A stretch of DNA of 64,000 bases from assembly GCA_921293015.1 (NCBI GenBank), contig OV121097.1, positions 27,997,429-28,061,428 of the forward strand, read 5' to 3'. Source of the DNA: Phorcus lineatus. Its lineage: Eukaryota; Mollusca; Gastropoda; Trochida; Trochidae. Below the pieces are notes generated by a model. The model was not told where the DNA came from. It ran no database searches and saw only the letters and a list, made by a program, of their open reading frames with translations. Below, one piece after another: positions 14,267-25,774 of this stretch (its first letter is position 1; each line of letters begins with the position of its first letter). The position numbers and the translations under genes are program-made.

Positions 14267-15051
14267 TTAATGCAAGACTGTTGACTTAGGTCTATGTGGA
14301 CACGAGAATAGAATCTCGTTCTATAAAATATGTATCATAAACTCGATTTTCCTCGGTAAGGTTATGACGAGCTGAGAAGGAGAAGCCAACATTCACTAAG
14401 AGATGTAGAAATACATGGACACTTAAATAGTACCATTTATCATAAAATGTTGATATTGAGCTCGATATTCCCGTCCTTCCACAGTTTCTTTTTCAGTGTA
14501 AACATTTATGTTGTTCCTAAGATGACGCACTTCCCTGTGCTAGAGAAGATTATTCGTAATAAAAACAATATTTAAACAATTAAAAAGATTTCTGTGAAGG
14601 AGAAAGTATTTAACATTTTATTTGTTTTTGACGACTTGTTTGTCGACAGACTGTTGAGTCAAATATATAGATAGATTTGACATAAATAAAGTGTCCTAGA
14701 GGATGGATAATTATCATCTTTCTAAACTGAAGTTGTGAATTGAATATTTATTGTTTATGAACCACAAATTTTGTTATTCTAACTACCTCCGAGAAAATAT
14801 AACTTTGAAAGTCCTGAAATTGAATTTAACTTGAAATTAGCCACAAATTATTGCACTTTTTGATCTTAATTTTAAAAATAGAAATAATAAAAATAGAAAC
14901 GTGAAATAGTCTAACTGACTCCATCCAAACAGGTTTCTCCCTTTCTAGCACGAGGCACGCTCGTATTCACACAGAGGTTAGAGTAGGGATTAACGACGTA
15001 ACCAACTTTTGAGAATATTTCTCAACAATATTTTAATAACTTTGTCCAACA

Positions 15052-15324
15052 GAGAGGGTGACAGGTCAAGAGTGAGAGGCAGGTTTTAGACCGACTCAAG
15101 TTTGGTCAGATATCTACCCATGGACCTCTCCAGCTTGGGTGACCCTACGATTACTAGGAGCATTTAAGCTCCAGCTGGCGTAGCCCTCGGGGTCTCTGAA
15201 GCACGCAAACCACTACGCCATTTTAAGGTATAGAGTCAAGTGATGGACACCGTTACAGAACAATTGCGAATACCTACAACATTGTTCAAAACACGTTTAA
15301 CCCCAACTCACTCACTCACTCACT
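15052..15324 (+). mobile_element. SINE with inverted head, (ACTC)n-tail family
   Basis: The 3' end (about 15277-15324, AACATTGTTCAAAACACG.. then (ACTC)n) is in sense orientation. The body at about 15073-15223 is the antisense of the tRNA-like head and core seen at 60226-60400, including rc of the GTTTGCGTGCT box region and of AAGCTGG. The copy is therefore internally inverted, not full length. Confidence 0.7.
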
Positions 15325-17294
15325 ATGATGACGTCAAATTGTCAAATGATTAACTTCACTCAGTCGCCTTAATGTATTAATATAAAGATTAAATGAAACA
15401 ACTGATAATATTCTCGATTCCAACGTAAATTTAGTTTTCAATTTCTTTGCTAAATTATTCGTTTTCGGAGGTTTCATCGACCTTTCGGGAAAATGTTCAA
15501 TCACAATCAGTCACTATCTTCTATCTGGTGAAGATACGTCAAAGTGCATCCCCGATGTTTGATAACGGAGGGACGAAATGAAATCTAAATAGTCTCTTTG
15601 TACAAAATGTCCAAAAGAAAATGTAGATAGCAGCTGCAGAATTACCACGATACCTAAAAAACAATAAGATAATTAAGGTCATGTAAAAAAAGGTATTTAA
15701 CTTGAAACTTATGCCAAAAAGACATTAAAAGGGATCATTGGATGCTAACTCAACTAGCATGTGTTTTCATATTCATGAAAATTTATTACTGTAGAGTCCT
15801 TACTTGCCTAAACTGAATTCGCCCTCACAATACATTTTTGAATCCCTTGTTGATTTTTTTCCGATTCATAATTTCGTTTTAGTGATCAGTGGGCTTTATC
15901 GTGCATTCAACGATATTTAATTCAACATGTGGATTGAATTTATCAAATGGATAGATCGGGCACATTAGGTGAGGTTAGTGATTTAGGATGTCACGCTTCT
16001 TGGAAAAAGGATTTAATGCATGAAAGCATGGCATTCATTTGTTTTTATGCATTGTGGTGAGATTGACAGGACTCACTTAGAACTAGCAAATAAATGAAGG
16101 AAGTGAAAAAGTATTTGACCCCTATCCCTAGCACGCGACAACTGTGATATACTGAAACATTCGGACATTTAATTGTAATAGCATTGCTGATCGTGTTAGA
16201 TGCCTTTAAATGAATTAGAGTAGAAAAAGTGATGTTGAATTCAACGTCATTTAACTTCAGACGAAAATATCATCTAGACATGTTAAAATACACTTCCAAC
16301 TTCAGCATCGTTGACATTAACGTCACTCTGGTAGGGTAATCAGTAACGAAAAGGAGTTCCCGTCTTAATTTCTTTCTGATGTCCAAATTTTTTTTTTTTT
16401 TATCTCGGATCAGGAGTTCAAATGGCTACGATCAGCGTTGCACAATGTTATACTTACACAATAGGCATCTTTGACGTATATGTCACAGTATGTACGTAAT
16501 CAAGGACTATTAAACACGCTTGCCTTCAAAAGCAGTCTGTGATACTCATTCCAATTTTGGAACACACAGGAATAATCAGACACGAAGTTCAAATATTTAC
16601 AATCCTTCTGATCAAAAGCTCTAAAAAGCAATCTCTACTAAAACAGGTTTAAACTCTGGAAACCCAGACAGCATTGAGACTTCTTCAGAGAGATTCATTC
16701 TTGCAGCTAATGAAAAATGAGTATCAAAATTTCTTTTGACCATAGGTTGATACACGTGGTTTTTCGCCTGAGTAACTCTATAGCTCTTCTTCAAACTCTA
16801 TCAAAGGAGCTTTCTTGAAATAGAAAACAAGTGATTTTATGAAATAATATACAAGACAAATATGCCATTTCTCGATTTGTTTTTCTTGTGATTATTTTTC
16901 TTTCAAGTAAATATAACTAAGAGTATAAAATTATTTGTATATACGCCTATCCAATATGCTATTTACTGATACCGTGAATCTAGAAATGTCCCTGTCAAAT
17001 AAGCAAAATATGATAAAGATCTGAAACATCTGATCTGCTTCTTGAAACTTATACCATAATGGCATTTACCATAATATGAAATTGATGGGACTAATGTGCA
17101 TGTTTTATATCCCTCAAGTGTAATAATTGACTTCAGAATAACATGCTAAATCTCATTATATTTATGGAATGGAAGAAGAGTATGGAATACTACTCATAAA
17201 TAATGTGAAGTGTCATAACAATAACAATATGTTCATGTTATTACATCAACAGTAAAAACAATGCATGTTGTAATATATATTATATCGTTATATA

Positions 17295-17350
<56 letters not shown>

Positions 17351-18480
17351 GCTGTCATATGAGCTATCAGATGTACAGTTTTATTTTACATGTCACATTA
17401 ATGATATATAAGATGTTTAAGGTTTACAAGCGTAAAGAAAAGCATTGATTCCGGATGTATGCTTACTCTTTTGGATGCTTTGATACAAAAAAACACAAAT
17501 TTATATCATATACAAGGTTGATGTTTTTACGATAGATAAGGACATTCATAATGTATCAAATAGGCGGCTTATTAACTTTATATCTTTCCTCAACGGTAAA
17601 TGATGTATTAAGAAAATCGGCCGATATCTATTACGTCACAGTTATGTGACCAAACACTTATTTCCGACGTTCTGATTCGGCAGTTGTGAAGGAGAGGGCG
17701 GAGCATGCAGCATATGGCCGATAACCTTGGGATATTTCAACATTGTTGCACACTGAAGTATGTAGCCAGAGATCAGTGGAAACAGGTCCGCTTAGTAACC
17801 ATAGGAGACAAAACTTACCCGACACTTAACTCTTTCTCAACAAAGTTTTGAGCAATAATTATACGAGCTGATCTTAAAACACATTAAAAGTGTTAAAAAA
17901 CAGGTTTAAAGTAATAACTGAAAACAGGATTTCACTATCGTCCTGGAAAACTATGAATTGATTTGTAACACAAATCTGAGTTGACCTTTATTGTAAATGA
18001 AACACTTCCTCCATCTACAGACTAAATAGGCAGTAACACGTTTTTGGAAAGATGATTTCCTGCTATCTGATCGCTTGATTTGTAATGGAACACTAAGGGT
18101 TAGATCAATTCAGATGATATGAAAGTAAATTTTAATTATGGCCGTGGATTACAATTAACTTAACCATTAACTCCGCCCTCTCGTGAGATGATAGCTCGAT
18201 GATATTTCGTGTACATCCCTTGTGCCATCATGTATCTATTACTAAATCTTGAAAAGTTTTTGTATGAACGCTTCCACCATTTCTTCAGCTGAATCGCCTT
18301 AGACATAAATATCCATTGTTGTTTCGTACAAGCTAATAAGCAAATCTAACTTAAGCCGTCACTTCTCATTCTCTCCTCACATTTTCATGTTTTCTGCCTT
18401 GCTTCATACTTCAACGAAGAAATGGTTGATTCTTTGTTTCAAGACGATTGATATAGATCAGGCTTAAGGAAATTTTAATT
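15325..18480. other. Upstream region of gene A, no exon seen
   Basis: Includes the anchor 16135-16990 shared with 38630-39500, which contains strongly conserved stretches such as ATCTAGACATGTTAAAATAC and CTCTGGAAACCCAGACAG. It also holds an (AT)n microsatellite near 17297. No coding exon is recognised. The conserved anchors could include regulatory DNA, but that is inference. Confidence 0.4.
17297..17349. repeat. (AT)n microsatellite
   Basis: Uninterrupted AT dinucleotide run of about 53 bp, directly readable. Confidence 0.95.
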
Positions 18481-18559
18481 CCTTATTCAAGGACATAATG
18501 GGACCATGTGTTAACTTGTTAACCCTGTTTTTCTGTCTATTATTCTATATTTAAAAATT

Positions 18560-18625
18560 CATATTACCCATATAGATTAAAGGAATAGGAAATGAGGCAT
18601 GTTAATTAGCTTTGAGAAAGGACAC
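18560..18625 (+). promoter_or_regulatory. Conserved block just upstream of gene A exon 1
   Basis: A stretch containing TATTACCCATATAGATT and GAAATGAGGCATGTTAA lies 50-120 bp before the start codon and is nearly unchanged before gene B (40578-40642). Conservation against a more diverged background suggests promoter or 5' UTR function. No defined transcription-factor site is claimed. Confidence 0.3.
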
Positions 18626-20404
18626 ACCAGGCATTTTGCTATCTTTGACAGTGTTGAGGTAGTGATTCGGTTGAAACATGGATCTTGCCATGTGGATAAT
18701 GGTCATTGTCTTTGTGATCAAAGATGTTTTTTGTGAAGTTGATCTCAGGTTTGTCACAAGAGTATCTACTGGTACCAGAACGATGCCTGTCAGAAATTCG
18801 TTTCAATGCTGGAATCTGTGTAGAAAATACCGAGACTGTAAAGTGGCTCAGTTGCACTACAGGAGAAGGGTTTGTGGTTTGAATACTGAGGGGAATACAG
18901 GAGAAGAAGTGACTTTAGAAGGAAGGATTTGGTCATTTATCAAACAACATTCGCAGGTAATCAAGAGAATAAATGATGGTGATGCATGTGATGGCGACGG
19001 ATAGGAAGCTTAATTCTGGGTGTAATTGATTTTTGAAGCCAAAAGTTCTTTACGGCACTCCCATTACCTTATAAATTCTTGGCGTGTCCAATAACCGTCC
19101 AGTCTGAAGATATTGTGAAACAGTTTACTAATGATGAAATTAATATAATTATCTTGGTTCATTGTGCGTATTTAATTCCCTATGTGTCACGTGGAGTTAT
19201 ACCAGTACAGCCTCGCTTGATAGTGGTGTTGCCATCTTTTTGGATAACAATGAACAATGAACGAATGAAACTTAACCACGAAAAAAACGTTTCTATAATG
19301 TGTTTTTTTACCTTTTACTTGAACATTGTAACTTTCTTCAGCAAACGCAGTTTTAGATATACAAGCTGGCTATATTCTGGCTCTAATTTTCTGAATTTAT
19401 TATCTAAATACATTTGATAATGAACATGAAATTGACTCAGATTTTAATCTTCAGACTCTACAACCACATAGAACTTGCAAGTTTGGCTCCATGCATGCAT
19501 TTGGTGCTACCGGAGGCATCTGCATAAAAATTCCTGCTTGTGAGTTTCATTACTCCATTTTGTTTCAATATATCATACAACAATCATCAATCAATTTTCA
19601 AGCTACTTGTTGTCGAAACGTTGTTAGTTATTTGAAAATCTGAAGCCAAACTTAAAACACCAATCATAACTTTGGCGTGGCGTCATGAATAAGGTAATGA
19701 CGTCACATTGAATTCTAAAGTTTTAGGGAGTTTTAAAAATTTCAGTATCTTAACAACTTTATTATATGAATTGGTAGTACGACGTATTTGCAATTTGAGC
19801 TATAAAGTATTGAGTAGGTGATCGCAAGGGCAAAAAACGTGTTTAAGTGTATATGTTTTCATTTGATAAGAGGAATGTTCTACATAAGATAGGTATTTGG
19901 GAAGAAATTAAATTGGTCAAGTTTGATAAGCGCACGGAATTTCATTGAATCAGATTTGGTCAACATTGCTGACTGGATTCTCCTGTTCCGATGAACTCCG
20001 GGTGTCAACAAATCTGTCTATGATTTGTGGATGGATGACACAATATTCCATGATCAACCAGTTGACTCCAACAGCGTAGAGCCCGGATGTTTGACCCTTA
20101 TGACGTCACTCCACTGTACAGACCACTTCCGGAGTAAGCTGATAAGTCAGTGGGAATCGGCGAACATAGAAATGGTACATATTATTTACTTCAATTCAAT
20201 TCTTTTTCGAGTAGAAGGCCTTAGGCCCAGGTACAAAACATAGATACGGACAAGACAGGATTACATCTGAGAGAAAAGTTGATATAAAAATGTAATAACG
20301 CAATCATTTTGATGCCAATACCGTACAGCATAGAGCAAGTGCATGTCTTATAAAAATGAATGAAAGTTTTATTGTTTTGAAACTAATTAAACATGGATGG
20401 TACT

Positions 20405-20640
20405 CCCATAAAATTCAGTGTTACACTGCACCCAAAGCTTACTGCATGTAGAACAATTCTCTATTGCAGAAAAAGTTGCCGATCCCCGGGCAGGAATCGA
20501 AACACGGACCTATTGGTTCCAGCCGATGCACACAGGTTTCACTGCAGTGCATAGCAGCAATGGTGTTGCGAGTTTTCTCCCTGCAATAAAAAAAAGCAGC
20601 CGAGAAATATTGATAAGCGGCGTTAAAGCCCACCTTACCA
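20405..20640 (+). mobile_element. SINE fragment with inverted head (TCACC-tail family)
   Basis: Lies in intron 3 of gene A. The left half (about 20418-20512) is antisense to the head half of the SINE at 56107-56404; the right half (about 20513-20640, GGTTCCAGCCGATGC through GGCGTTAAAGCCCACC) is sense to its tail half. The two halves therefore face in opposite directions. Poorly conserved ends; no target duplication identified. Confidence 0.65.
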
Positions 20641-20873
20641 CTAACCTCTAAGTTATGTTTTATGCAACATAAAACCTAATAACTAAATTCCTACCTCATC
20701 CTTGACAATATTATGACGAATTTATCATGGCGAATGGCATACTTGAAATCATCAATTACAGAAACTAAAATGTACCAAAACTCCTTCGGAGAGTAAAAAT
20801 ATACTGGGAGAACAATGGTTAGAGACGCTCCCGCTGTACGCGTTTTACATGTCATGTCATACACTTTTGTCAT

Positions 20874-20899
20874 GGGGGGGGGGGGGGGGGGGGGGGGGG
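20874..20899 (+). repeat. Homopolymer run of 26 G
   Basis: Uninterrupted G run in intron 3 of gene A; gene B lacks it. It creates the proline-rich frames seen on the minus strand, which are not genes. The exact length may reflect sequencing or assembly error. Confidence 0.9.
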
Positions 20900-21500
20900 T
20901 ATGAATAATTATCAAAATCCAGGGTCACATGGGCAAATCGGTGATCAAGATTCTTACATAAGGTAGAATCATTATTATTCCAAGTTAAGTAGCTCATCCT
21001 GAAAGATGATGCCATTGGAGCTGAGGTTCTATTTGACGCACTGGGAAGCAACAAGATCAGCTGGTTTAACTCTTCTCGAGTTCTCGACTCCTCATGGACA
21101 GACCTAATGAACTCCTCATTCAACTTCTTCAGCATTGAAGGGTAAGTTAAAAATTCCTCGACTACATTACGTGTAAAAATACTTAGAAATCCTATGTGCA
21201 GACATTAAGAAACCTTTTTAATATTTGAGTTATTGGAGTCAAATAGTGCACCCTAAATGGTGTAATCCGATACCGACTGTTACTCAAAATTATAATTCTA
21301 TAGCTAAATGGATGTGTACAGTGACAATATGAAGGTGTAAATTTGCGATGACTGAAAACCGGACAGTGAAACGAGTCAATCAGCCAGACACAGTTCTGGA
21401 ATATATAACAGCCAAATGGGCAGTTAGGAACTGATAGTGGTTGTTAGGTTTCACACTAGTATCCATGTTAGTTGGACGTGTCATCTCCCCTTTGTGAATT

Positions 21501-22205
21501 TATAAGGATGTTTCCAGATTTCCCCTGACGATGATATCTACTATTTTATTATACTTTCGATGACGAAATACGCCATTTATCGATGAAAATAAAATACGTA
21601 GTATGAGATTTCTATTAGATATCTTCTTTGTATTTGTCTTTTAGGAATAAAGAGCTAAGATATTTTGTTATTTAAAGTGCATTATGAATACATTGCAATA
21701 CTTATTAAATATCATAAGTGAATAATGAAATTCGAACATATTTCAATCACGAACATTTGCATTTTGACTGATTATAAATATATGCATTACACACCTACAT
21801 ACATAGATACACAATTCTATTCCACACATCAACATGGATTCTAATGCTTATCGTATCCGAACTTTGCCCGTCCGTTTAATGAAAATGATATCATCTTACG
21901 TGGTAACATTGGTTTTCCTCTTCGAAAGATCACCTATTTCCCTTACAAAACGTGCCTAAAGCCATCGCTCCGTAAAACATGAATCCAAGCATGCTTATTA
22001 CAACTGAAATCGACATATGATCAGGTTGGCTTACCTTATGAGTTCTTTTAGCTATCCTGTCTGTTGAAATATGGCATTATTGATAACGCAGGGGGCAGTA
22101 GTACGTTTTTCACGTTTTCCCCGTTAAACATTACTTTGTGCCAAATGTAATGACAAGGACACATGGGATTTGAAGAGGGAGGGAATGAACATGAACCACC
22201 CATCC

Positions 22206-22291
<86 letters not shown>

Positions 22292-23630
22292 TTATTTGTA
22301 ACGTTGTCAAACAACGGAGAATTATCTGCTATGTATTCAAAAGTTTCCTTAATTGCATTTAAAAGCTTGTACTCTTCCGTATGAATAAACAAACTGTTTT
22401 GGCGCGCAGTACTCTGTGAACTGTAATAATAATAATAATGATAATGATGATAGTGGTATTGGGCTGGATTATTAGCCTGGTTTAAGTACAAACAGCATTA
22501 CTTTCACACAATTTGCATATGCATAATCCGGGTTCATACTTTGCATTGGGTGTAAAAATTCGAATAGGTTAATCTGTTATCAAATGTTTATAGATCACCA
22601 AGACATTCGAAGTTCTACTCTCAATTTTGAAAAATTTAACATTTGTTGATTACTGTACAATATTATGTATTCGTTAACATAGGTCACACAGCCTAATCTT
22701 ACGATTTCTTTGAATCCCAAACTGGCCATATTGTATTGAAATAAATTACAATGAACATTGGCAATCTTTATCAACTTGAAAAGAAAATTTATAAATTTTC
22801 AACAAATGACATTGCAAAAACTTACGATTTCTCCTATTCCATAAATGACAGAAATCCGGTGAAATACATCATAAACCTTACAGATAATTTCAGGGTGGTA
22901 GCAAAAATATAACCAAAGATCTTCATTATATACAAACTATGTTAAAATAACTTTCAATTTTTAATCACAAGGCTTACGATTTCTTTTTGTCATAAAATGA
23001 AATTTCATAAAATGAAATTATTCACTGGAATGGTAATTTTAAAAATAATGTAAACGAACATGGGCCCAGATCAAATTGCAGATCACAGATCAGCTTTTTG
23101 TTTTTATAATATTGTTGTTGTGATACATCATATGATTCATTAGACACTGGAATGTCATGAATTGATATACCAGGGCATCGATATTTCCTTATACCACACA
23201 TATTTAATCACTGATGAAAATTAATTATGATATCTAACTAATTTTAAACTGTCCTGACGATCAAACTCGACGGACAGTTGGGTTATTTTAGTTAGGCGTT
23301 AAACGTGATTTGGCAATTATGAACACACTTGGTAGAATTAAGACGCACGTGTCACGTTACCTTTATAATTAAATTGCACGTGTTCGTATGATACAGTAAA
23401 CATTGGTGAAACACTTACTGCTCAAAATTCAACAGACACAGGACATTTTCAACACCAGACAAAAGAAAATGGAATGTGAAAATAATAAAACAAAAAAATG
23501 ATACCATATTCAACTGAAATATATGATAAAGAGTTAACTTACACGTTTGGTGGGTATGAACACAAAAGTCACAAAAATAACAAACCCAAAACATACCTTT
23601 GTATCAAATATCTAAACATCGGTGCAGCTC
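21501..23630. other. Downstream of gene A, expected exons 5-6 not found
   Basis: By analogy with gene B, an exon encoding an RRFFI..GGC..D.GW pattern should lie within a few kb. No such reading was found on the plus strand. The stretch holds a long (TA)n run and otherwise AT-rich DNA without recognised features. Confidence 0.45.
22209..22288. repeat. (TA)n microsatellite
   Basis: Uninterrupted TA dinucleotide run of about 80 bp. It gives rise to a Tyr-Ile repeat frame that is not a gene. Confidence 0.95.
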
Positions 23631-23632
23631 TA

Positions 23633-24261
23633 CAGCTACATACCAAAAGTTTGGTCACATACCTGTGTATGCTAGTGCAAATATCATGTTATTTGACATG
23701 TCTTTGAGTCATCGTAGCATTGCGAAAAAGAAACGGATAATTTTGAATTTTCATTACAGAAATGAAGATCAACTGCACCTTAAGGCAATCGTATGCCATA
23801 TCCAACAGTTAACCGTAATGGTTTTTGGCAGGTCATTGAGTTGACCTCGGGTCAAAATTTCGAAAACAGTAATTTTTATTTTTCTCACAAAATCCTTTAT
23901 AAGTGACCAACAGCTTTAATTAAACATAAGTCATGATTATTCGTTTGAGTGAAGTCAATCTTATTTTTTTAATTGTTTTCTCAGAGAGTCGAAATGGAAT
24001 ATCCAAATCCAAATTTAAGTAAATCGGAATTTAAAAAATGTGACCCTTCTATCTATTTAATCATGCCAAAATTCTATTTTTTACACGAGAAACTAGACAA
24101 TCCAACAACAGGTTAAAAAATGGCTATTTTACACATTTACAAATGGAGATCTGTTGTCAGTTCTGCTGAAGAGATTTTATTGAGGTTCAAAGAAATTCTA
24201 AATAACATGATATTTGCACTAAGATACAGCAGTAAGTGAACAAACTTTTGATATGTAGCTG
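23633..24261. mobile_element. MITE with TA target duplication, copy 1 (629 bp)
   Basis: Terminal inverted repeats of about 60 bp: CAGCTACATACCAAAAGTTT at the left and CAGCTACATATCAAAAGTTT read from the right on the other strand. TA flanks at 23631-23632 and 24262-24263 fit Tc1/mariner-type insertion. The interior is collinear with 61245-61850. No transposase frame is present, so it is non-autonomous. Confidence 0.85.
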
Positions 24262-25543
24262 TATTTGCAGCGGTAGCAACAACAACAGCTCAGGTTAAAC
24301 GAATTTGAAATAGAAATTTGTCTTGAAGTTGCTCTCGTTTAATTAATAAAGGAAATTTTAATCACTGATTGTGCAGTCTACATGCATTTGATTTATTCCA
24401 TCGAGCTTCAACGAAATATTGGGAATAAGAATATTAAGGCTTTTATTTAATAAGCATTACAATATCATTGTGTGTATATACGTTTGGAATTATTTTTTTC
24501 AGAAGCCAGTTGGCTGAACGTATATCAACAAATACTTTATAAATCTGGAGTTTGCAAGTTGAGTACAAGAATGAGTCTCACAATTTTTTTCAGGACCAAT
24601 AAACTATGACAGAGACATTATCGCACTACTCGTTGATATAAAGTAAGTCATCCTAAACCATTAACTACAGTAAATGTCTGCTTTTGACATTACTGTTATT
24701 GAAATGTAGTCGTTAAATGTATTTCCTGTCCCTATAGAACCATTTCCTCAATTGTTTCCTCAAACATCATATGTAATTCAGCTTGTGTTGTCAGAGAGAT
24801 AAGGTTTCTCAGGCATCGTGACGTAAACATGGCACTACAATGGTTACTTGAGCTCTTTTGTCTCTGATGGTATGCTCTTTAACGATTATGAGGCAATTCA
24901 ATTGTTTCCTACAACATGATATGTCTTTGTACTTTGGAACCTTGCCAGCAAAATCGTTGATTGTTATAATGATAATTTACCATTTTGTATTCCAATATCC
25001 ATAAAATTATTAAAACTTTCAGTGCCTCATAAATGTGCTGCTTAAAAATGTATTGTTTAAATTGAGAAGAAACTATAGATGGAGTAATATTTTTGATTTT
25101 CAGTTTTCCTTTCGCTCAAAATATTCCATTTTGAATCAGAGACAAAAATCATCACAATACTATTGACTGAATGCAAATATGACTTGCATTAATAACTGTT
25201 GGTGATTTGTAAAAGTTTTCATAGAGATAAACGAAAATGAATGTTATGAAATTCTTATCCCTGGTCACTTCAGTGACCTACTTTAACTGTTACGTTAACT
25301 GTTTGGATATGATATTAGATTGCCTTAAGGTTCAATGGATCTTCACTGCTGTATTGAAAATTCAAAACTAATAGTTTCTTTTTCGCAGTGCTATGATGCC
25401 TCATTTACAATTACCAAATCACATGACATTTGCACTTGGATACGCAGGCATGTGATCAAACGTCCAGCATGAAGCTTCACAATATATAATTCTTTGCGAA
25501 ATAATTCACATTTGAATCTATCGGTATAGCTATCATTTACTAT

Positions 25544-25774
25544 CCAAACTACAAAGCAAAAATACCAATTTCCCTGGGATATCCACAAAAAGCCCTCATG
25601 CTGATCATGAAAGATCGCCTATACATCATTGTCTAGCACCTGATTACTTCGGTGATGCCCGGTTCCCAAATAACGGAGTGATACAGACTGTGTTTTATCA
25701 TTGTTAAGCACGAAAGGTGTGGATTTATTCAGCTGGAGAAGACATCAATCAATAGCACTGTGTGGTCAGACAAA
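25544..25774 (+). repeat. Inverted repeat arm 1 (about 231 bp)
   Basis: Its reverse complement matches 28726-28956, including the 20-bp stretch CATCAATCAAT.. region with AGCTGGAGAAGACATCAATC and the block around AAGATCGCCTATACATCATT. The arms are separated by about 2.95 kb and have diverged by substitutions and small indels. Could be old transposon ends or an inverted duplication. Confidence 0.75.

Larger units (their letters stand above)
18678..21141 (+). pseudogene. Gene A: secreted PAN/apple-domain protein, disabled copy
   Basis: Four exons match gene B: 18678-18956 (ATG, signal peptide, PAN segment; 93 codons), 19455-19539, 19954-20174 and 20984-21141, with exon lengths 279, 85, 221 and 158 nt (gene B 276, 85, 221, 158). 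Exon 1 encodes a hydrophobic leader, then the PAN spacing C-x3-C-x5-C-x11-C within about residues 44-67. Lesions relative to gene B: a Gly codon GGA has become TGA at 19992-19994; the acceptor before exon 4 reads CCAA instead of CCAG (20980-20983); a Tyr codon is TAG at 20990-20992. I could not find counterparts of exons 5 and 6 downstream. Intron 3 also took a SINE fragment and a long G run. A truncated secreted PAN peptide from exons 1-2 cannot be excluded, but the full protein cannot be made. Confidence 0.82.
2400..21500. repeat. Segmental duplication, copy A
   Basis: Collinear similarity to 30.2-44.5 kb is visible in a chain of anchors in the same order and strand: 2445-2760 with 30270-30560; 7690-8350 with 34740-35375; 13850-14440 with 38240-38560; 16135-16990 with 38630-39500; 18480-19060 with 40480-41060; then exons 2-4 of the PAN gene. 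The last similarity seen is near 21460-21500 (partner 44380-44460). Between anchors the copies differ by insertions, including the HINE-like element and the TTAA MITE found only here. Identity was judged by eye. Confidence 0.8.

Noticed and set aside
22163-22384. 73-residue frame with Tyr-Ile repeats
   Set aside because: Translation of the (TA)n microsatellite.
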